Positions 15,697 through 24,141 of a stretch of DNA of 64,000 nucleotides are shown here, one piece after another. The translations under genes were made by a program, and so were the position numbers. Each line of letters begins with the position of its first letter. Positions within the stretch are counted from its first letter, which is position 1. The notes under the pieces were generated by a model. That model made no database searches and was not told the origin of the DNA. It worked only from the letters and a program-made list of their open reading frames with translations. The stretch spans positions 1 to 64,000 of the forward strand of contig JAJDAL010000051.1 in NCBI GenBank assembly GCA_029261875.1, in the 5' to 3' direction. This stretch comes from Deltaproteobacteria bacterium (GTDB lineage Bacteria; Myxococcota_A; UBA9160; JAJDAL01).

Positions 15697-18327
15697 TTAC
15701 TCGGGATCGCAGATGCCGTCGCAGAACTGGTCGATGACGCCGCCCGTCCGAAGGAATGCATCGATCTGCTCCCCCGCGGCGGGGGTTCCCGTGGCGCCGT
15801 GGGCGCCGTTGTTGAATACCGGTGCGTCGTTGGTGAGCGGCGGGATTCCCGATGCGCAGACCGTGCGCGTGTCCGGGTCGCCCGCGCCGGGGCAATCGCT
15901 GTCGGTCGTGCACGCCGCGCCGCGGTCGTCCGTGCCGGGGGTGTGGCAGCGGTCGAAGCCCAGTCGCGTGTCGATCTCCACGAGCGCGGACCCGTCCAGA
16001 GGCGCCGCGACCTCCTCGATGTCCACGAATGAGTTGATGGCCGGCGCGATCTGCGGAACCCCAAGGGAGCGAACCATGATCTCCGTGGCGAGATTCGACA
16101 CTTCGCTGTCGTAGCGCGACATGTGGAGCAAGACCTTGTGGGGAAATGGCGGGTCCGAAAGGGTTCCCGCCGTCACGTGCGGTAGGTAGCCCTGGGGCTC
16201 GGCGCGGTCCCAGAGTTGTTGGATCAGGGGGTAGATCAAGGTGGCTTCCAACGGGTCCCGATAGGCGGTGTTCAGCAGGCTGAGGAACGGTTCGAAATCG
16301 ATGCTTCGCTGAAGAAGTGTCGAATAGTTCGATCCGGGAACGGCGACGAAGCCGCGTTCGAACTCCTGCGTGATCCCCATGATGGCCACGCCGAAGATGC
16401 CCCCCTGGCTTCCACCGGAGTAATAGACCTGGGAGGTGTCGACGATCGGTGCGTCGTTCTGGCCCAGCTGGAAGGCCGGGTGGGAATTGAACCCATTCAC
16501 CGGGTCGTTGAGCAAGCGTCCGAGCAACAGATGATTCAGGAATCCCTGGTGGAGTCGCTCGGGAATCCGGTGGAAGAAAGAGAAGTCGGTGATCAAGGTG
16601 ACGATCGCGGGAACGAGGTCGGGATCGGACATGCCCTGCATGTCCACGGCGGCGATGACGAAATTGAAATTTTCGGCGAGTTCCGAAAGCGTTCCCAGTT
16701 GAAATCGAGTGCCGAGTAGCCCGTGACCCCAAAGCGTTGCCCGGGCGGGCACCGCGCCCGGATTGCGGCTCGCCACTGCGACGTGCGGAATGTCGACTAC
16801 GTAGGGAACCGTCGCGAAGCCGTTCTGGGTCGGAACGCCGCCCACGAGATGGAGTCGCGAGCCGGGTGCGTCCTCGGTCATGAAGAGCGGAGCCTGGAAC
16901 GTTCCTTCGACGCGCGCGTAGATGAGTTCGTTGCGCCCTGCCCCGCCGCCGTCGTCGATGCTGTCCACGCTGAAGGTGGGTGTCCCCAAGGCGAAGGCCT
17001 GGTCCCGCACGGCGACCATCCAACCCGTTAGCGCTTCGGTGCTCGCGGTCGTGAAGTCCCAGGCCAACAGCAGGTCGTCCCGGGCCACCCCCGCCTGTTC
17101 GAGCTTTTCAAAGACGTCTTCCAGGGAAGCGCCGCGCGCTGCAAGGGCTGTCGCGCAGCCTTGTCCACACGCGGCCACCAGCTCTTCGTGGGTTGCCTGA
17201 TCGCGCAGGGCGCGGAAGGCGAGACGCGGCCGGATCGGATCCCCTTGGGTGTCCACCAGATCGCGGAAGGCCACCAGATAGCGGGTGGCGTCCTCCAAGC
17301 GTTTGCCCGGACGCAGCATCAGCGCTCTTTTTTCGAAGACTTCGGTCTGGGTATCCATCTCGGCGAAGTGAAGTACGCGCTCGCCATCGCTTGCGCGCAT
17401 CAGAATCGTTGGATGATCGGCGTCGAGGGAACGCGCGAAGTCGGTGTGAAAGGCAGCTCCCGATCGCGCGGGATCCACCGGCACCCCGTTGTCGGGAAAG
17501 AGCGTCACCACGACGGGCCCCGGACTGAATCCGTCGAGGGTGTTCCAATCGGTCGGGTCGATGGTCTTCCCGAAGGCGTTGGTGGGCAACGCGCCCCCGT
17601 CGTAGTGAATGCGCAGGCCCGTGGGCGTGGACGGGTCCTCCTCCAGAAAGACGGAGGACGGGTACGGGAGCAGGCAGTGTTCGTCGATCAGAAAGTCGCA
17701 GCGCGGCCCCGCGGACGGGATCGAAAGCCCGCAATACCCCGAACGCGCAACGCGGCTCCGGTAGTGGGGAGAAAACAGCTGACCGAACCCTTCGTCCGCA
17801 AACGGTTGGTACAGGGAACTTTGATCGCAGCGAAGTTTGATGTCGGCGTTCTCGGGGCGACACGCGCTCACGCAGGATCGGGCGCAGGTTCCTCCGCCTT
17901 CCACCAGCACACGAACACCCCCCGGAGTCGAACTCAGGTCGAATTCTCCCCGCAATCGAACGCTGACGCGAATCGTGTCGGCTTGATGGCGCAGGTTCCG
18001 CAGGCGGATCAGCGCATCCGCCGTACCCGCGCGGTCGTAGCGCGTTACGCGCTCGGAAGAATCAAAGTTCTCCGCGGGGATCTGCAGATCCACCAGCACA
18101 TTGGCTTCGTTCTCGGCATCGACGATTTTGAACGAAAACCCGCCCGGGGCCTGGATCAGATTGTCGTGGGAGGCACCAGGATACGTCACCGTCCCGACGA
18201 ACAGCGCGATGTTCTCACGAACGGTGACCCGCCTCGCGGTCGCCCCCCAACAATCTGCGGCGCGCGCATTCGCTGCGGTCCCGAACAACAATCCGCTAGA
18301 AATGACGGCGGCGAATGCACGTTTCAT
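15697..18327 (-). CDS. Large secreted alpha/beta hydrolase
   Basis: An 876-residue exported protein; the AGGAGG site and signal peptide (ends near ANARAADC) support ATG 18327. The C-terminal half contains a hydrolase domain: ATLWGHGLLG, a nucleophile elbow YSGGSQGG (about residue 636), an LLHMSRYDSEV segment with a candidate Asp, and NNGAHGATG with a candidate His. The N-terminal half is beta-rich with several Cys pairs and a GGGTCARSC segment, and the extreme C-terminus is Cys-rich (CTTDSDCPG, CDGICDPE), in myxobacterial style. It is probably a surface or secreted lipase/esterase; the substrate is unknown. It converges with the TPR lipoprotein gene. Confidence 0.75.
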   Translation of the reverse strand: MKRAFAAVISSGLLFGTAANARAADCWGATARRVTVRENIALFVGTVTYPGASHDNLIQAPGGFSFKIVDAENEANVLVDLQIPAENFDSSERVTRYDRAGTADALIRLRNLRHQADTIRVSVRLRGEFDLSSTPGGVRVLVEGGGTCARSCVSACRPENADIKLRCDQSSLYQPFADEGFGQLFSPHYRSRVARSGYCGLSIPSAGPRCDFLIDEHCLLPYPSSVFLEEDPSTPTGLRIHYDGGALPTNAFGKTIDPTDWNTLDGFSPGPVVVTLFPDNGVPVDPARSGAAFHTDFARSLDADHPTILMRASDGERVLHFAEMDTQTEVFEKRALMLRPGKRLEDATRYLVAFRDLVDTQGDPIRPRLAFRALRDQATHEELVAACGQGCATALAARGASLEDVFEKLEQAGVARDDLLLAWDFTTASTEALTGWMVAVRDQAFALGTPTFSVDSIDDGGGAGRNELIYARVEGTFQAPLFMTEDAPGSRLHLVGGVPTQNGFATVPYVVDIPHVAVASRNPGAVPARATLWGHGLLGTRFQLGTLSELAENFNFVIAAVDMQGMSDPDLVPAIVTLITDFSFFHRIPERLHQGFLNHLLLGRLLNDPVNGFNSHPAFQLGQNDAPIVDTSQVYYSGGSQGGIFGVAIMGITQEFERGFVAVPGSNYSTLLQRSIDFEPFLSLLNTAYRDPLEATLIYPLIQQLWDRAEPQGYLPHVTAGTLSDPPFPHKVLLHMSRYDSEVSNLATEIMVRSLGVPQIAPAINSFVDIEEVAAPLDGSALVEIDTRLGFDRCHTPGTDDRGAACTTDSDCPGAGDPDTRTVCASGIPPLTNDAPVFNNGAHGATGTPAAGEQIDAFLRTGGVIDQFCDGICDPE

Positions 18328-18486
18328 GGGTTCCTCCTGCTTCGGCCCAACGCTGCCCGGCTACGATGCCCACTCGGGAGTCCCGGGACAAGCGAAAACC
18401 GCACTTCGCGTCTTCCACGCGTGCTGGCTCGTTCGCACAGCGTTCGCCGGGCGATGCAGCGGACGGCTTGGTGCCTTCGCCACCCC

Positions 18487-18517
18487 TTGACTTCAAGTGC
18501 ACTCGAGGTCCTATTCT
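18487..18517 (+). promoter_or_regulatory. MerR-family-type promoter/operator of the mer-like operon
   Basis: TTGACT (18487-18492) and TATTCT (18512-18517) are separated by 19 bp, the overlong spacer typical of promoters activated by MerR-family metal or redox sensors. Inside the spacer is a dyad, ACTTCAAGTG (18490-18499) against CACTCGAGGT (18500-18509), with 8 of 10 positions matching. It stands 39 bp before the MerT-like gene. No MerR-family gene is present in the window. Confidence 0.75.
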
Positions 18518-18555
18518 CCCAGCGCGATCGGCGGTCCGATCCAACCGGGGGAAAC

Positions 18556-18798
18556 ATGCGCTCTACGATCCAAACCAATTCGACACGGGGCGGTCGCCTG
18601 CGAAAGCTCGCCAAAGCGACGGGGTTCGGCGCAGCCATCAGCTTGCTGATCTGCTGTGTCCTTCCGATCGCGGCGAGCGCCCTCCTGGGCGCCTCGCTCG
18701 CGGCGCCACTCGCGGGCCTCGATCAACCATGGATTATTCTGGGATCCGCATTGGCCTTCGGCACTTTGGCGTTCCTCTGGCAAGAGAGTCGACGCTGA
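18556..18798 (+). CDS. MerT-like small membrane protein with vicinal cysteines
   Basis: An 80-residue protein with a basic N-terminus and two TM helices. The first helix carries a Cys-Cys pair (ICCVLP, C33-C34) followed by a small-residue-rich turn, and the second ends with LAFLWQESRR. Spacing of the CC pair, the GASLAA stretch and the WxxLG start of helix 2 follows the first part of MerT-type mercuric-ion transporters, which are longer. It is the first gene behind a MerR-type promoter and precedes a MerP-like gene by 106 bp, which is the main support for a metal(loid) transport role. The specific metal is unknown. Confidence 0.65.
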   Translation: MRSTIQTNSTRGGRLRKLAKATGFGAAISLLICCVLPIAASALLGASLAAPLAGLDQPWIILGSALAFGTLAFLWQESRR

Positions 18799-18904
18799 TC
18801 GCCCCCCCACATCGTGACAGGAACGCGATTTGGCTCCGGGCTCGGCACGCGTGCCCTTGTGAATCTCGAATTAGGCCGTAGCTTCCATCCAGGGAGGAAA
18901 CATC

Positions 18905-19195
18905 GTGCTCAAGAAGACAATTCTGGGACTTGCCCTGGTACTCGGACTCGCGGCCCCGGCCCCGGCGGCGGTCGTCACCCACGTACTCCAGACCCCGGGC
19001 GTAGTCTGAGGCGGTACTTCAGCGAAGGCCCGTGAGGCCGTCGAGAAGATCGAAACCGTCCAGTCCGTCTCGACCGATATGAATGCCAACACCGTGACCG
19101 TCGAGTTCGACGACGAAACCATGTCCGTCGAAGACGTGATTCACGCGCTCAACGAAGCGGGATACACGGTTCCCCGACACTCGAAGCTTCCCTGA
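18905..19195 (+). CDS. MerP-like periplasmic HMA-domain protein, probable selenoprotein (in-frame UGA = Sec35)
   Basis: The GTG at 18905 follows AGGGAGG (18891-18897). The 96-codon frame contains one internal TGA at 19007-19009 and ends at TGA 19193-19195. Residues 1-21 are a signal peptide. The rest is a heavy-metal-associated domain: THVLQTPGVV-U-GGT, then SAKAREAVEKIETVQSV, VTVEFDDETMSVEDVI and LNEAGYTV. The UGA stands exactly where MerP has the first Cys of GMTCxxC; the second Cys is Thr (UxxT). Domain conservation continues for about 60 codons past the UGA, and a SECIS-like hairpin starts 8 nt after it. Selenocysteine is the best reading; a nonsense-mutated MerP is the alternative. Confidence 0.75.
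19017..19048 (+). promoter_or_regulatory. Putative bacterial SECIS element
   Basis: The hairpin lies directly downstream of the in-frame UGA. CUUC (19017-19020) pairs with GAAG (19045-19048), CGA (19023-19025) with UCG (19041-19043), and GGCC (19027-19030) with GGCC (19036-19039), with small internal mismatches AG/A and A/G. The apical loop is CGUGA (19031-19035), with G in its second position and 21 nt from the UGA. Both distance and loop agree with the bacterial SECIS model as I know it. Confidence 0.65.
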
Positions 19196-19273
19196 TCGCA
19201 CGGGCCCTTAGGGGCCACTCCGCGCAAGTCGGAGCGGTTCGGAACATCTCGCGGGTGGATTCGACGCGGCTTC

Positions 19274-19299
19274 GAACACGGCATTTGGGAGCCGTGTTC
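19274..19299 (+). terminator. Terminator hairpin after the mer-like operon
   Basis: GAACACGGC (19274-19282) pairs perfectly over 9 bp with GCCGTGTTC (19291-19299) around an 8-nt loop. A TTTTT run follows at 19317-19321, farther away than in a classic intrinsic terminator. It closes the promoter-MerT-MerP unit before the RHS gene. Confidence 0.5.
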
Positions 19300-19386
19300 C
19301 GCCGAATCGTTCTCCATTTTTCTCGATTCTCCTCGCCGGTTTTCCGATTTCCGTCACCTGGTGCTTCTGCGTGATAGGGTCGCGAG

Positions 19387-20370
19387 ATGACGCGTCCTAC
19401 CGCCCTCCTGGCGCTCGTGCTACTTGCGAGCACCGGGACCAGCGCCGAGGAATATCGCTTCTATTTCGCGGACCACACCGGCTCCAACGCAGTGATCACC
19501 GATCGCTCTGGCCAGGTCGTCACGCGAACCGTGGTCGATAGCTACGGGGGCATCGTCCATGCGGACTCCCCTGTTGGCCCCTCTGGACCGCGCCACTTCT
19601 TCATAGGGGAAGAATTCGACCGCGAGAGCGATCTCCATTTTCTGAATGCCCGTTACTATGACCCCGCGGTCGGCCGGTTCCTCGCGACAGACCCCGAACT
19701 CATCAATTTGGGGGAGACCTTTTCGGCCATCGAGAGCGAGCCCGCGAGCTTGAACACAAGCAGCTATGCGCTGAACCGACCAACCGTTCTGTCGGATCGT
19801 TCCGGTAGGTCCCCCAAATGGCTCCTGGCTCCACTCCATCCGAATTCAGCCAACTTTCGATTCGAAGTGCAGCGCACCTTCAGGGTGGGGGAATACATCG
19901 ATTCCGTTTCGACGATCGGCGTGCTCGGGGATATGGAGGCCGTGCGCGAAGCCTTCGCCTACCTCTCTCAGTCTCGAGCTGGCGCCGAACTCATCCAACG
20001 CGTGGGATCCATGGAGTCGAGTACCATGATCCGGGTGAGCACGGAGATCGCCGAAACCGGAGCCCACCAAGTCCCGTTGATCGAAGGTCGGTTTGGCACG
20101 ATCATCGAATGGGATCCGACCCGCGGCATGGTGACCGACGCCGGCGGCGTCCAGAGTCCGGCCATCGCTCTCGCCCATGAGCTGGGTCACGCTCTGTTTC
20201 GTGAGGACGTCCGCGAAATGCTCAAGATCAAGGCGGGTCCCTACGATGACGCGACCGAATTCTCGGCCATCGAGTTCATCGAGAATCCCATTGCTCAAAG
20301 CCTGGGTGAACCGACTCGCAATAGCCACAGCGGAGAGCTGCTCTCGGTCCCCTGCGTGAGCTGCAACTAG
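19387..20370 (+). CDS. Minimal RHS-core protein with NleD-like zinc metalloprotease C-terminus
   Basis: A 327-residue protein with its own signal peptide (ends near TSA, residue 20). Residues about 23-104 are the last RHS/YD repeats and the RHS core signature: YRFYFADHTGSNAVITD and LNARYYDPAVGRFLATDPE. The C-terminal 170 residues carry HELGH (264-268), a downstream acidic segment ATEFSAIEF, and ENPIAQSLGEPTRNSHSGE, a pattern resembling M91/NleD-type effector proteases. Typical RHS toxins exceed 1,000 residues; here the cage-forming repeats are missing, leaving core plus toxin behind a Sec signal. No immunity gene is recognisable next to it. Confidence 0.75.
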   Translation: MTRPTALLALVLLASTGTSAEEYRFYFADHTGSNAVITDRSGQVVTRTVVDSYGGIVHADSPVGPSGPRHFFIGEEFDRESDLHFLNARYYDPAVGRFLATDPELINLGETFSAIESEPASLNTSSYALNRPTVLSDRSGRSPKWLLAPLHPNSANFRFEVQRTFRVGEYIDSVSTIGVLGDMEAVREAFAYLSQSRAGAELIQRVGSMESSTMIRVSTEIAETGAHQVPLIEGRFGTIIEWDPTRGMVTDAGGVQSPAIALAHELGHALFREDVREMLKIKAGPYDDATEFSAIEFIENPIAQSLGEPTRNSHSGELLSVPCVSCN

Positions 20371-20514
20371 CGCTGAGGGTACCTCCCTCCGCTCCCATAA
20401 ATTCTGGACTCCATTCGAGCAAACAATCGCTCTGGGGGCGACCGCGACCGGATACGCCGCACCATTTTTTCTACCCTTTGTTTTATACTATCCGTATCGA
20501 TGAGGAGGGCGGTT

Positions 20515-22971
20515 GTGGTGCGACGGCACAGCTTGATTTCCGGTTCCCATGGGTGCGTCTTGATCTCGGTGCTGATCATCGGGACCTTTGGGGCCGACGC
20601 GGCGCTTTCCCACAACGCCGACTTCCCGGTCGCGGGCAAGCAGCTCGTCCTCAAGACCGACAAGAAGCCCAATCGACATCGCTTCATGTACAAGTCCGAA
20701 AAGGACTTCGTGAACATCGTGCCCCTCCACGATCCCTCGGTGGGCGGCGCCGCCCTGCTGGTGCGCGGTGTGGGGCCGGATGCGGGGCACTCGGGCTTGA
20801 TCCAGCTCGATCCCACGCTGTGGAAGCCGCTCGGTAAGCCCGCCGGGTCCGACGGCTACAAGTACGTCGACAAGAAGGGCACCCATAGCTCCGTCCGCAA
20901 GGTCGTGCTTCGCAACGGCAAGCTTCAAGTGCTCGCCCGAGGCGAGGACTGGCCCTGGGAGCCTGCGGGCCCTCAAAACGAAGTGTGGGTACACGTCCGC
21001 GTTGAAGACGAGTGGTATTGCTCGCGCTTCGGCGGCGAGATGAAGAAGAACGAGGCCGACTTCGTGAAGGCGAAGAACGCGCTCTCCCCCGGTGCGTGCC
21101 CGGACCAGGTGTGTGGCAATGGCATCGTGGAACTCGGCGAGGATTGCGACGACGGGAATCTCGACGAAGAGGACGGCTGCACGCGTACGTGCGAAATCGG
21201 CACCTGTGTCGGAACCGAATTCGCGACCACCTTCGAGGGAATCCAAGCCTCGATCTTCGACAATGCGAGTTACGGCTGCGCTTCGGCCCTGTGCCACGGC
21301 ATCGCGGAGCAAGGTGGGCTCAATCTGACCGAAGGCGTGTCCTTCGCGAACCTGGTTGGCGTCGCTTCGACCGCTTCCCTGAAAAACCGCGTCGAGCCCG
21401 GCGACGACGCGTTGAGCTTCCTCTACGAGAAGCTCGCGGCGAAGACATTGGGAACGCCCCTCTCCGCGGGTTCCCCCATGCCGAGCAATGCGAATACGGT
21501 CTCCGAAGACCATCTCGAGGCACTGCGAGTTTGGACGAACGGCGGCGCCCCGGAGAACACGGTGGTAGCGGGCGCGGCGGATCTGCTCGGCGGTTGCTCA
21601 CCGGACCCGCAGCCGCTCATCATTCCTCCCCCGGCGCATCCGGGTGAAGGTGTGGGCGCACAGTTCTGGTCGAACCCTTGGCCCCTTCCCTCGCAGACCG
21701 AAAACGAGGTGTGTTACGCGACGTACTACGACTTGACCCAGACCGATCTGGTGCCGGACTCGGCGCTGGTCGATTGCCCCACCGTGTGCAAGAACAACCC
21801 GCTGCTCACCTGCTCGGTCGACGAGGACTGTGGCGGCTCCACCTGCATCTCCGTTGGGATCAACAACCCGTCGGATCAATGTTTCCGATACCACGCGCAG
21901 CACCTGTATCAGGATCCGCAATCCCACCACGCCTTCATACGAATCTATCTCGGCGGCGTGGACACGACGGATACGAATTGGGGCGATTGGACCTACCGCT
22001 TCGCCGAGCTCGACCCCAGCGAGGGACAGGACTGCGATCCGCTCGCTGTCGATCCCAGCCTTGGATACAACCCGGGCTGCCGCTCGGAGGTCCAGGAAGC
22101 GGTGGCATGCCTGGGCGCCGGGCCGCCTGACCTTTCTTCGGGAAGCATCGAGGGCCTTACGGGCAGCGCCACCACACCGACCTTTACGGGCTCGGGCACC
22201 CCGGTGTTCCAACAGGAATTTGCCGACGGCGTCTACAGCATCTTGCCCATGCAGGGCATCCTGGTCTGGAACTCGCACGCCTTCAACCTGACGAACTTCG
22301 ACACCACAATGAGTCTGTACCTGAACTTGTTCTTCGCGGAACCCACCGACCAGCTCTATCGCGCGGTGCCCATCTTCGACGACGACAAGATCTTCGTACA
22401 GAACGTGCCGCCCTTCGAGACGCGCGAATACTGCGACACCGAGACACTCCCGGTGGGCTCGAACGTGTTCTTGCTGACGTCGCACATGCATTCCCACGGG
22501 GTACGCTGGCGCACGTGGAATCCGCCCAATATCCCCTGCACGGGAGCCTGCAGCCCGCGCGTCGACCCGCCCGATTACCTCAGCACGGATTACGCAGACC
22601 CGGTAAACCAGTATCACGAACCGCCGATGCAACTCGGTCCCAGCGCGAGCGAGCGGACCTTCCTGTTCTGCGCGCTCTACGACAACGGCGCGACGCCAAC
22701 CAGCCCCCCCGTGAAACGTCAATCGACCTCGCCCGAGCCGCCGCTGATCTTCGGCTTGCCCGTGGGGCCGGGCGGTCCTTGCGCGGACACGCAAACCCAG
22801 TGCATGGCCGGGCCCAATCGCGGCCTCTTGTGCAACGCAGACGATGCGTTGTGCGACAGCTTCCCCGGCGCCGGCGACGGGGAATGCGACGCTTGCCCCG
22901 TGCGGGGTGGTGTCACCACCGGGGACGAGATGTTCATACTCCAGGGGGCCTATTTCATCGTCGATCCCTAG
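20515..22971 (+). CDS. Secreted multidomain protein: Myxococcus Cys-rich repeat, CX4CH domain, copper-monooxygenase-like region
   Basis: About 818 residues. An ATG at 20500 is in frame, but its ATG-AGG-AGG reads as a ribosome site for GTG 20515 or 20518, and TATACT (20484-20489) is a likely -10, so 20515 is preferred. After a hydrophobic N-terminus comes a lysine-rich beta region, then a DUF4215-type Myxococcus cysteine-rich repeat (CGNGIVELGEDCDDGN, DGCTRTCEIG). Next is a CASALCHG domain of the myxobacterial cytochrome-like kind (GLNLTEGVSFANLVGV, VEPGDDALSFLYEKL). The last half has a histidine cluster TSHMHSHGVRW and YHEPPMQ like copper type II monooxygenases. It is probably a surface redox protein; the substrate is unknown. 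Confidence 0.7.
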   Translation: MVRRHSLISGSHGCVLISVLIIGTFGADAALSHNADFPVAGKQLVLKTDKKPNRHRFMYKSEKDFVNIVPLHDPSVGGAALLVRGVGPDAGHSGLIQLDPTLWKPLGKPAGSDGYKYVDKKGTHSSVRKVVLRNGKLQVLARGEDWPWEPAGPQNEVWVHVRVEDEWYCSRFGGEMKKNEADFVKAKNALSPGACPDQVCGNGIVELGEDCDDGNLDEEDGCTRTCEIGTCVGTEFATTFEGIQASIFDNASYGCASALCHGIAEQGGLNLTEGVSFANLVGVASTASLKNRVEPGDDALSFLYEKLAAKTLGTPLSAGSPMPSNANTVSEDHLEALRVWTNGGAPENTVVAGAADLLGGCSPDPQPLIIPPPAHPGEGVGAQFWSNPWPLPSQTENEVCYATYYDLTQTDLVPDSALVDCPTVCKNNPLLTCSVDEDCGGSTCISVGINNPSDQCFRYHAQHLYQDPQSHHAFIRIYLGGVDTTDTNWGDWTYRFAELDPSEGQDCDPLAVDPSLGYNPGCRSEVQEAVACLGAGPPDLSSGSIEGLTGSATTPTFTGSGTPVFQQEFADGVYSILPMQGILVWNSHAFNLTNFDTTMSLYLNLFFAEPTDQLYRAVPIFDDDKIFVQNVPPFETREYCDTETLPVGSNVFLLTSHMHSHGVRWRTWNPPNIPCTGACSPRVDPPDYLSTDYADPVNQYHEPPMQLGPSASERTFLFCALYDNGATPTSPPVKRQSTSPEPPLIFGLPVGPGGPCADTQTQCMAGPNRGLLCNADDALCDSFPGAGDGECDACPVRGGVTTGDEMFILQGAYFIVDP

Positions 22972-23067
22972 ACCCTACGGATTCGGGCGGCAGCCTTGCG
23001 TCAACGGACGCGGAGAGCAAGGATAAGTTCCGCACGATTTATCCCCGTGGAATTCAAGGGAAAACGA

Positions 23068-24117
23068 ATGAACCAATCGCTGAGGGCGTATCAACTCGGA
23101 TTTGATTCCAGCGATACCCGGGATGCATCGATCGTCCGGCGGCGTCTTTTTACGATCCCCGCCTACTTCTTTCTTTTCGGTTTGATGCTGGCGGGCGCTC
23201 CCGTGTGGATCCCCATGGCGGTGATCACGGACCTGCTTCGCGGCAAACCCAGCGCCGCCCTGCGCTGCGGGCTCTTCCTGGCCTATTACCTCGCCTGCGA
23301 ATGTTGGGGGGTGATCGGGTTTTTCGGGATTTGGGTCTTCCACGGACGGAACCGGGAGCGCTTCGAATCGCGTTCGGATCGGCTTTCTGCCATCTGGGGT
23401 TCGTCACTCCTGTGGGGAGCCAAGACGTTCTTCGGGTTCGGGATCGAGATCACCGGTGAAGAGGCGCTGTCCCAACCGGGCTTCTTGCTCTTCCTGCGAC
23501 ACGCCAGCGTTGCAGACACACTGATTGGCCCCGCCATCGTCGCTCGGCCCCACGACGTTCGCTTCCGTTACGTGGTAAAGCGCGACCTCTTGATGGACCC
23601 CTGCTTGGACATCGTGGGCAATCGCCTCCCCAATTACTTCGCGCACCGCAACGCGAAGCACTCGGAGCGCGATATCGCGGGGATCACGGGCTTGATCGAA
23701 GCGATTCCGCCGGATCAAAGCGTCTTGATCTATCCCGAAGGCACTCGCTTCACCGACGCAAAGAAGCAGCAGATCCTCGAGCGCTTGAAGCAGAAAGGGG
23801 AGTCGGAAACCCTCGCCCTCGCGAAACGCTTGCGCCACACCCTTCCACCGCGCCTGGGTGGACCGCTCGCGCTACTGCAGAACAATCCGGGAATGGACGT
23901 GGTGGTCTGTGCGCACACGGGTTTCGAAGGAACCGGCAGCTTCTGGGAGTTGTGGAACGGCAAGATGGTGAACACAACCGTTCAGATTGCGTTCTGGCGC
24001 ATCCCCTACGCCGACATCCCCAAGACCCGCGAAGCGCAGGTCGATTGGCTCTTTCGCGTGTGGGAGAGCATCGACGATTGGATCGATCAGCACCGTCAGG
24101 TCGAAAACGGAGCCTAG
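23068..24117 (+). CDS. 1-acyl-sn-glycerol-3-phosphate acyltransferase-like (LPLAT family)
   Basis: A 349-residue membrane protein; ATG 23068 follows AAGGG. It has two N-terminal TM segments (about 28-55 and 65-92), then the PlsC-type acyltransferase motifs: HASVAD (H145, D150) as HX4D and YPEGTRFT (222-229) as the glycerophosphate-binding motif. The RNRERFESRSDRLS region between is basic. The length and late motif II fit the long LPLAT subgroup related to eukaryotic LPGAT/AGPAT proteins. It would acylate lysophosphatidate or a related acceptor at the inner membrane. A beta-propeller gene starts 24 bp later. Confidence 0.88.
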   Translation: MNQSLRAYQLGFDSSDTRDASIVRRRLFTIPAYFFLFGLMLAGAPVWIPMAVITDLLRGKPSAALRCGLFLAYYLACECWGVIGFFGIWVFHGRNRERFESRSDRLSAIWGSSLLWGAKTFFGFGIEITGEEALSQPGFLLFLRHASVADTLIGPAIVARPHDVRFRYVVKRDLLMDPCLDIVGNRLPNYFAHRNAKHSERDIAGITGLIEAIPPDQSVLIYPEGTRFTDAKKQQILERLKQKGESETLALAKRLRHTLPPRLGGPLALLQNNPGMDVVVCAHTGFEGTGSFWELWNGKMVNTTVQIAFWRIPYADIPKTREAQVDWLFRVWESIDDWIDQHRQVENGA

Positions 24118-24141
24118 ATCGACGCGCTCGGTGGTCGTACA

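Noticed and set aside
15647..17023. 458-residue open frame inside the large secreted hydrolase
   Set aside because: It is another frame of the same strand, Arg-rich and without a ribosome site, while the hydrolase has a signal peptide and triad-like motifs.
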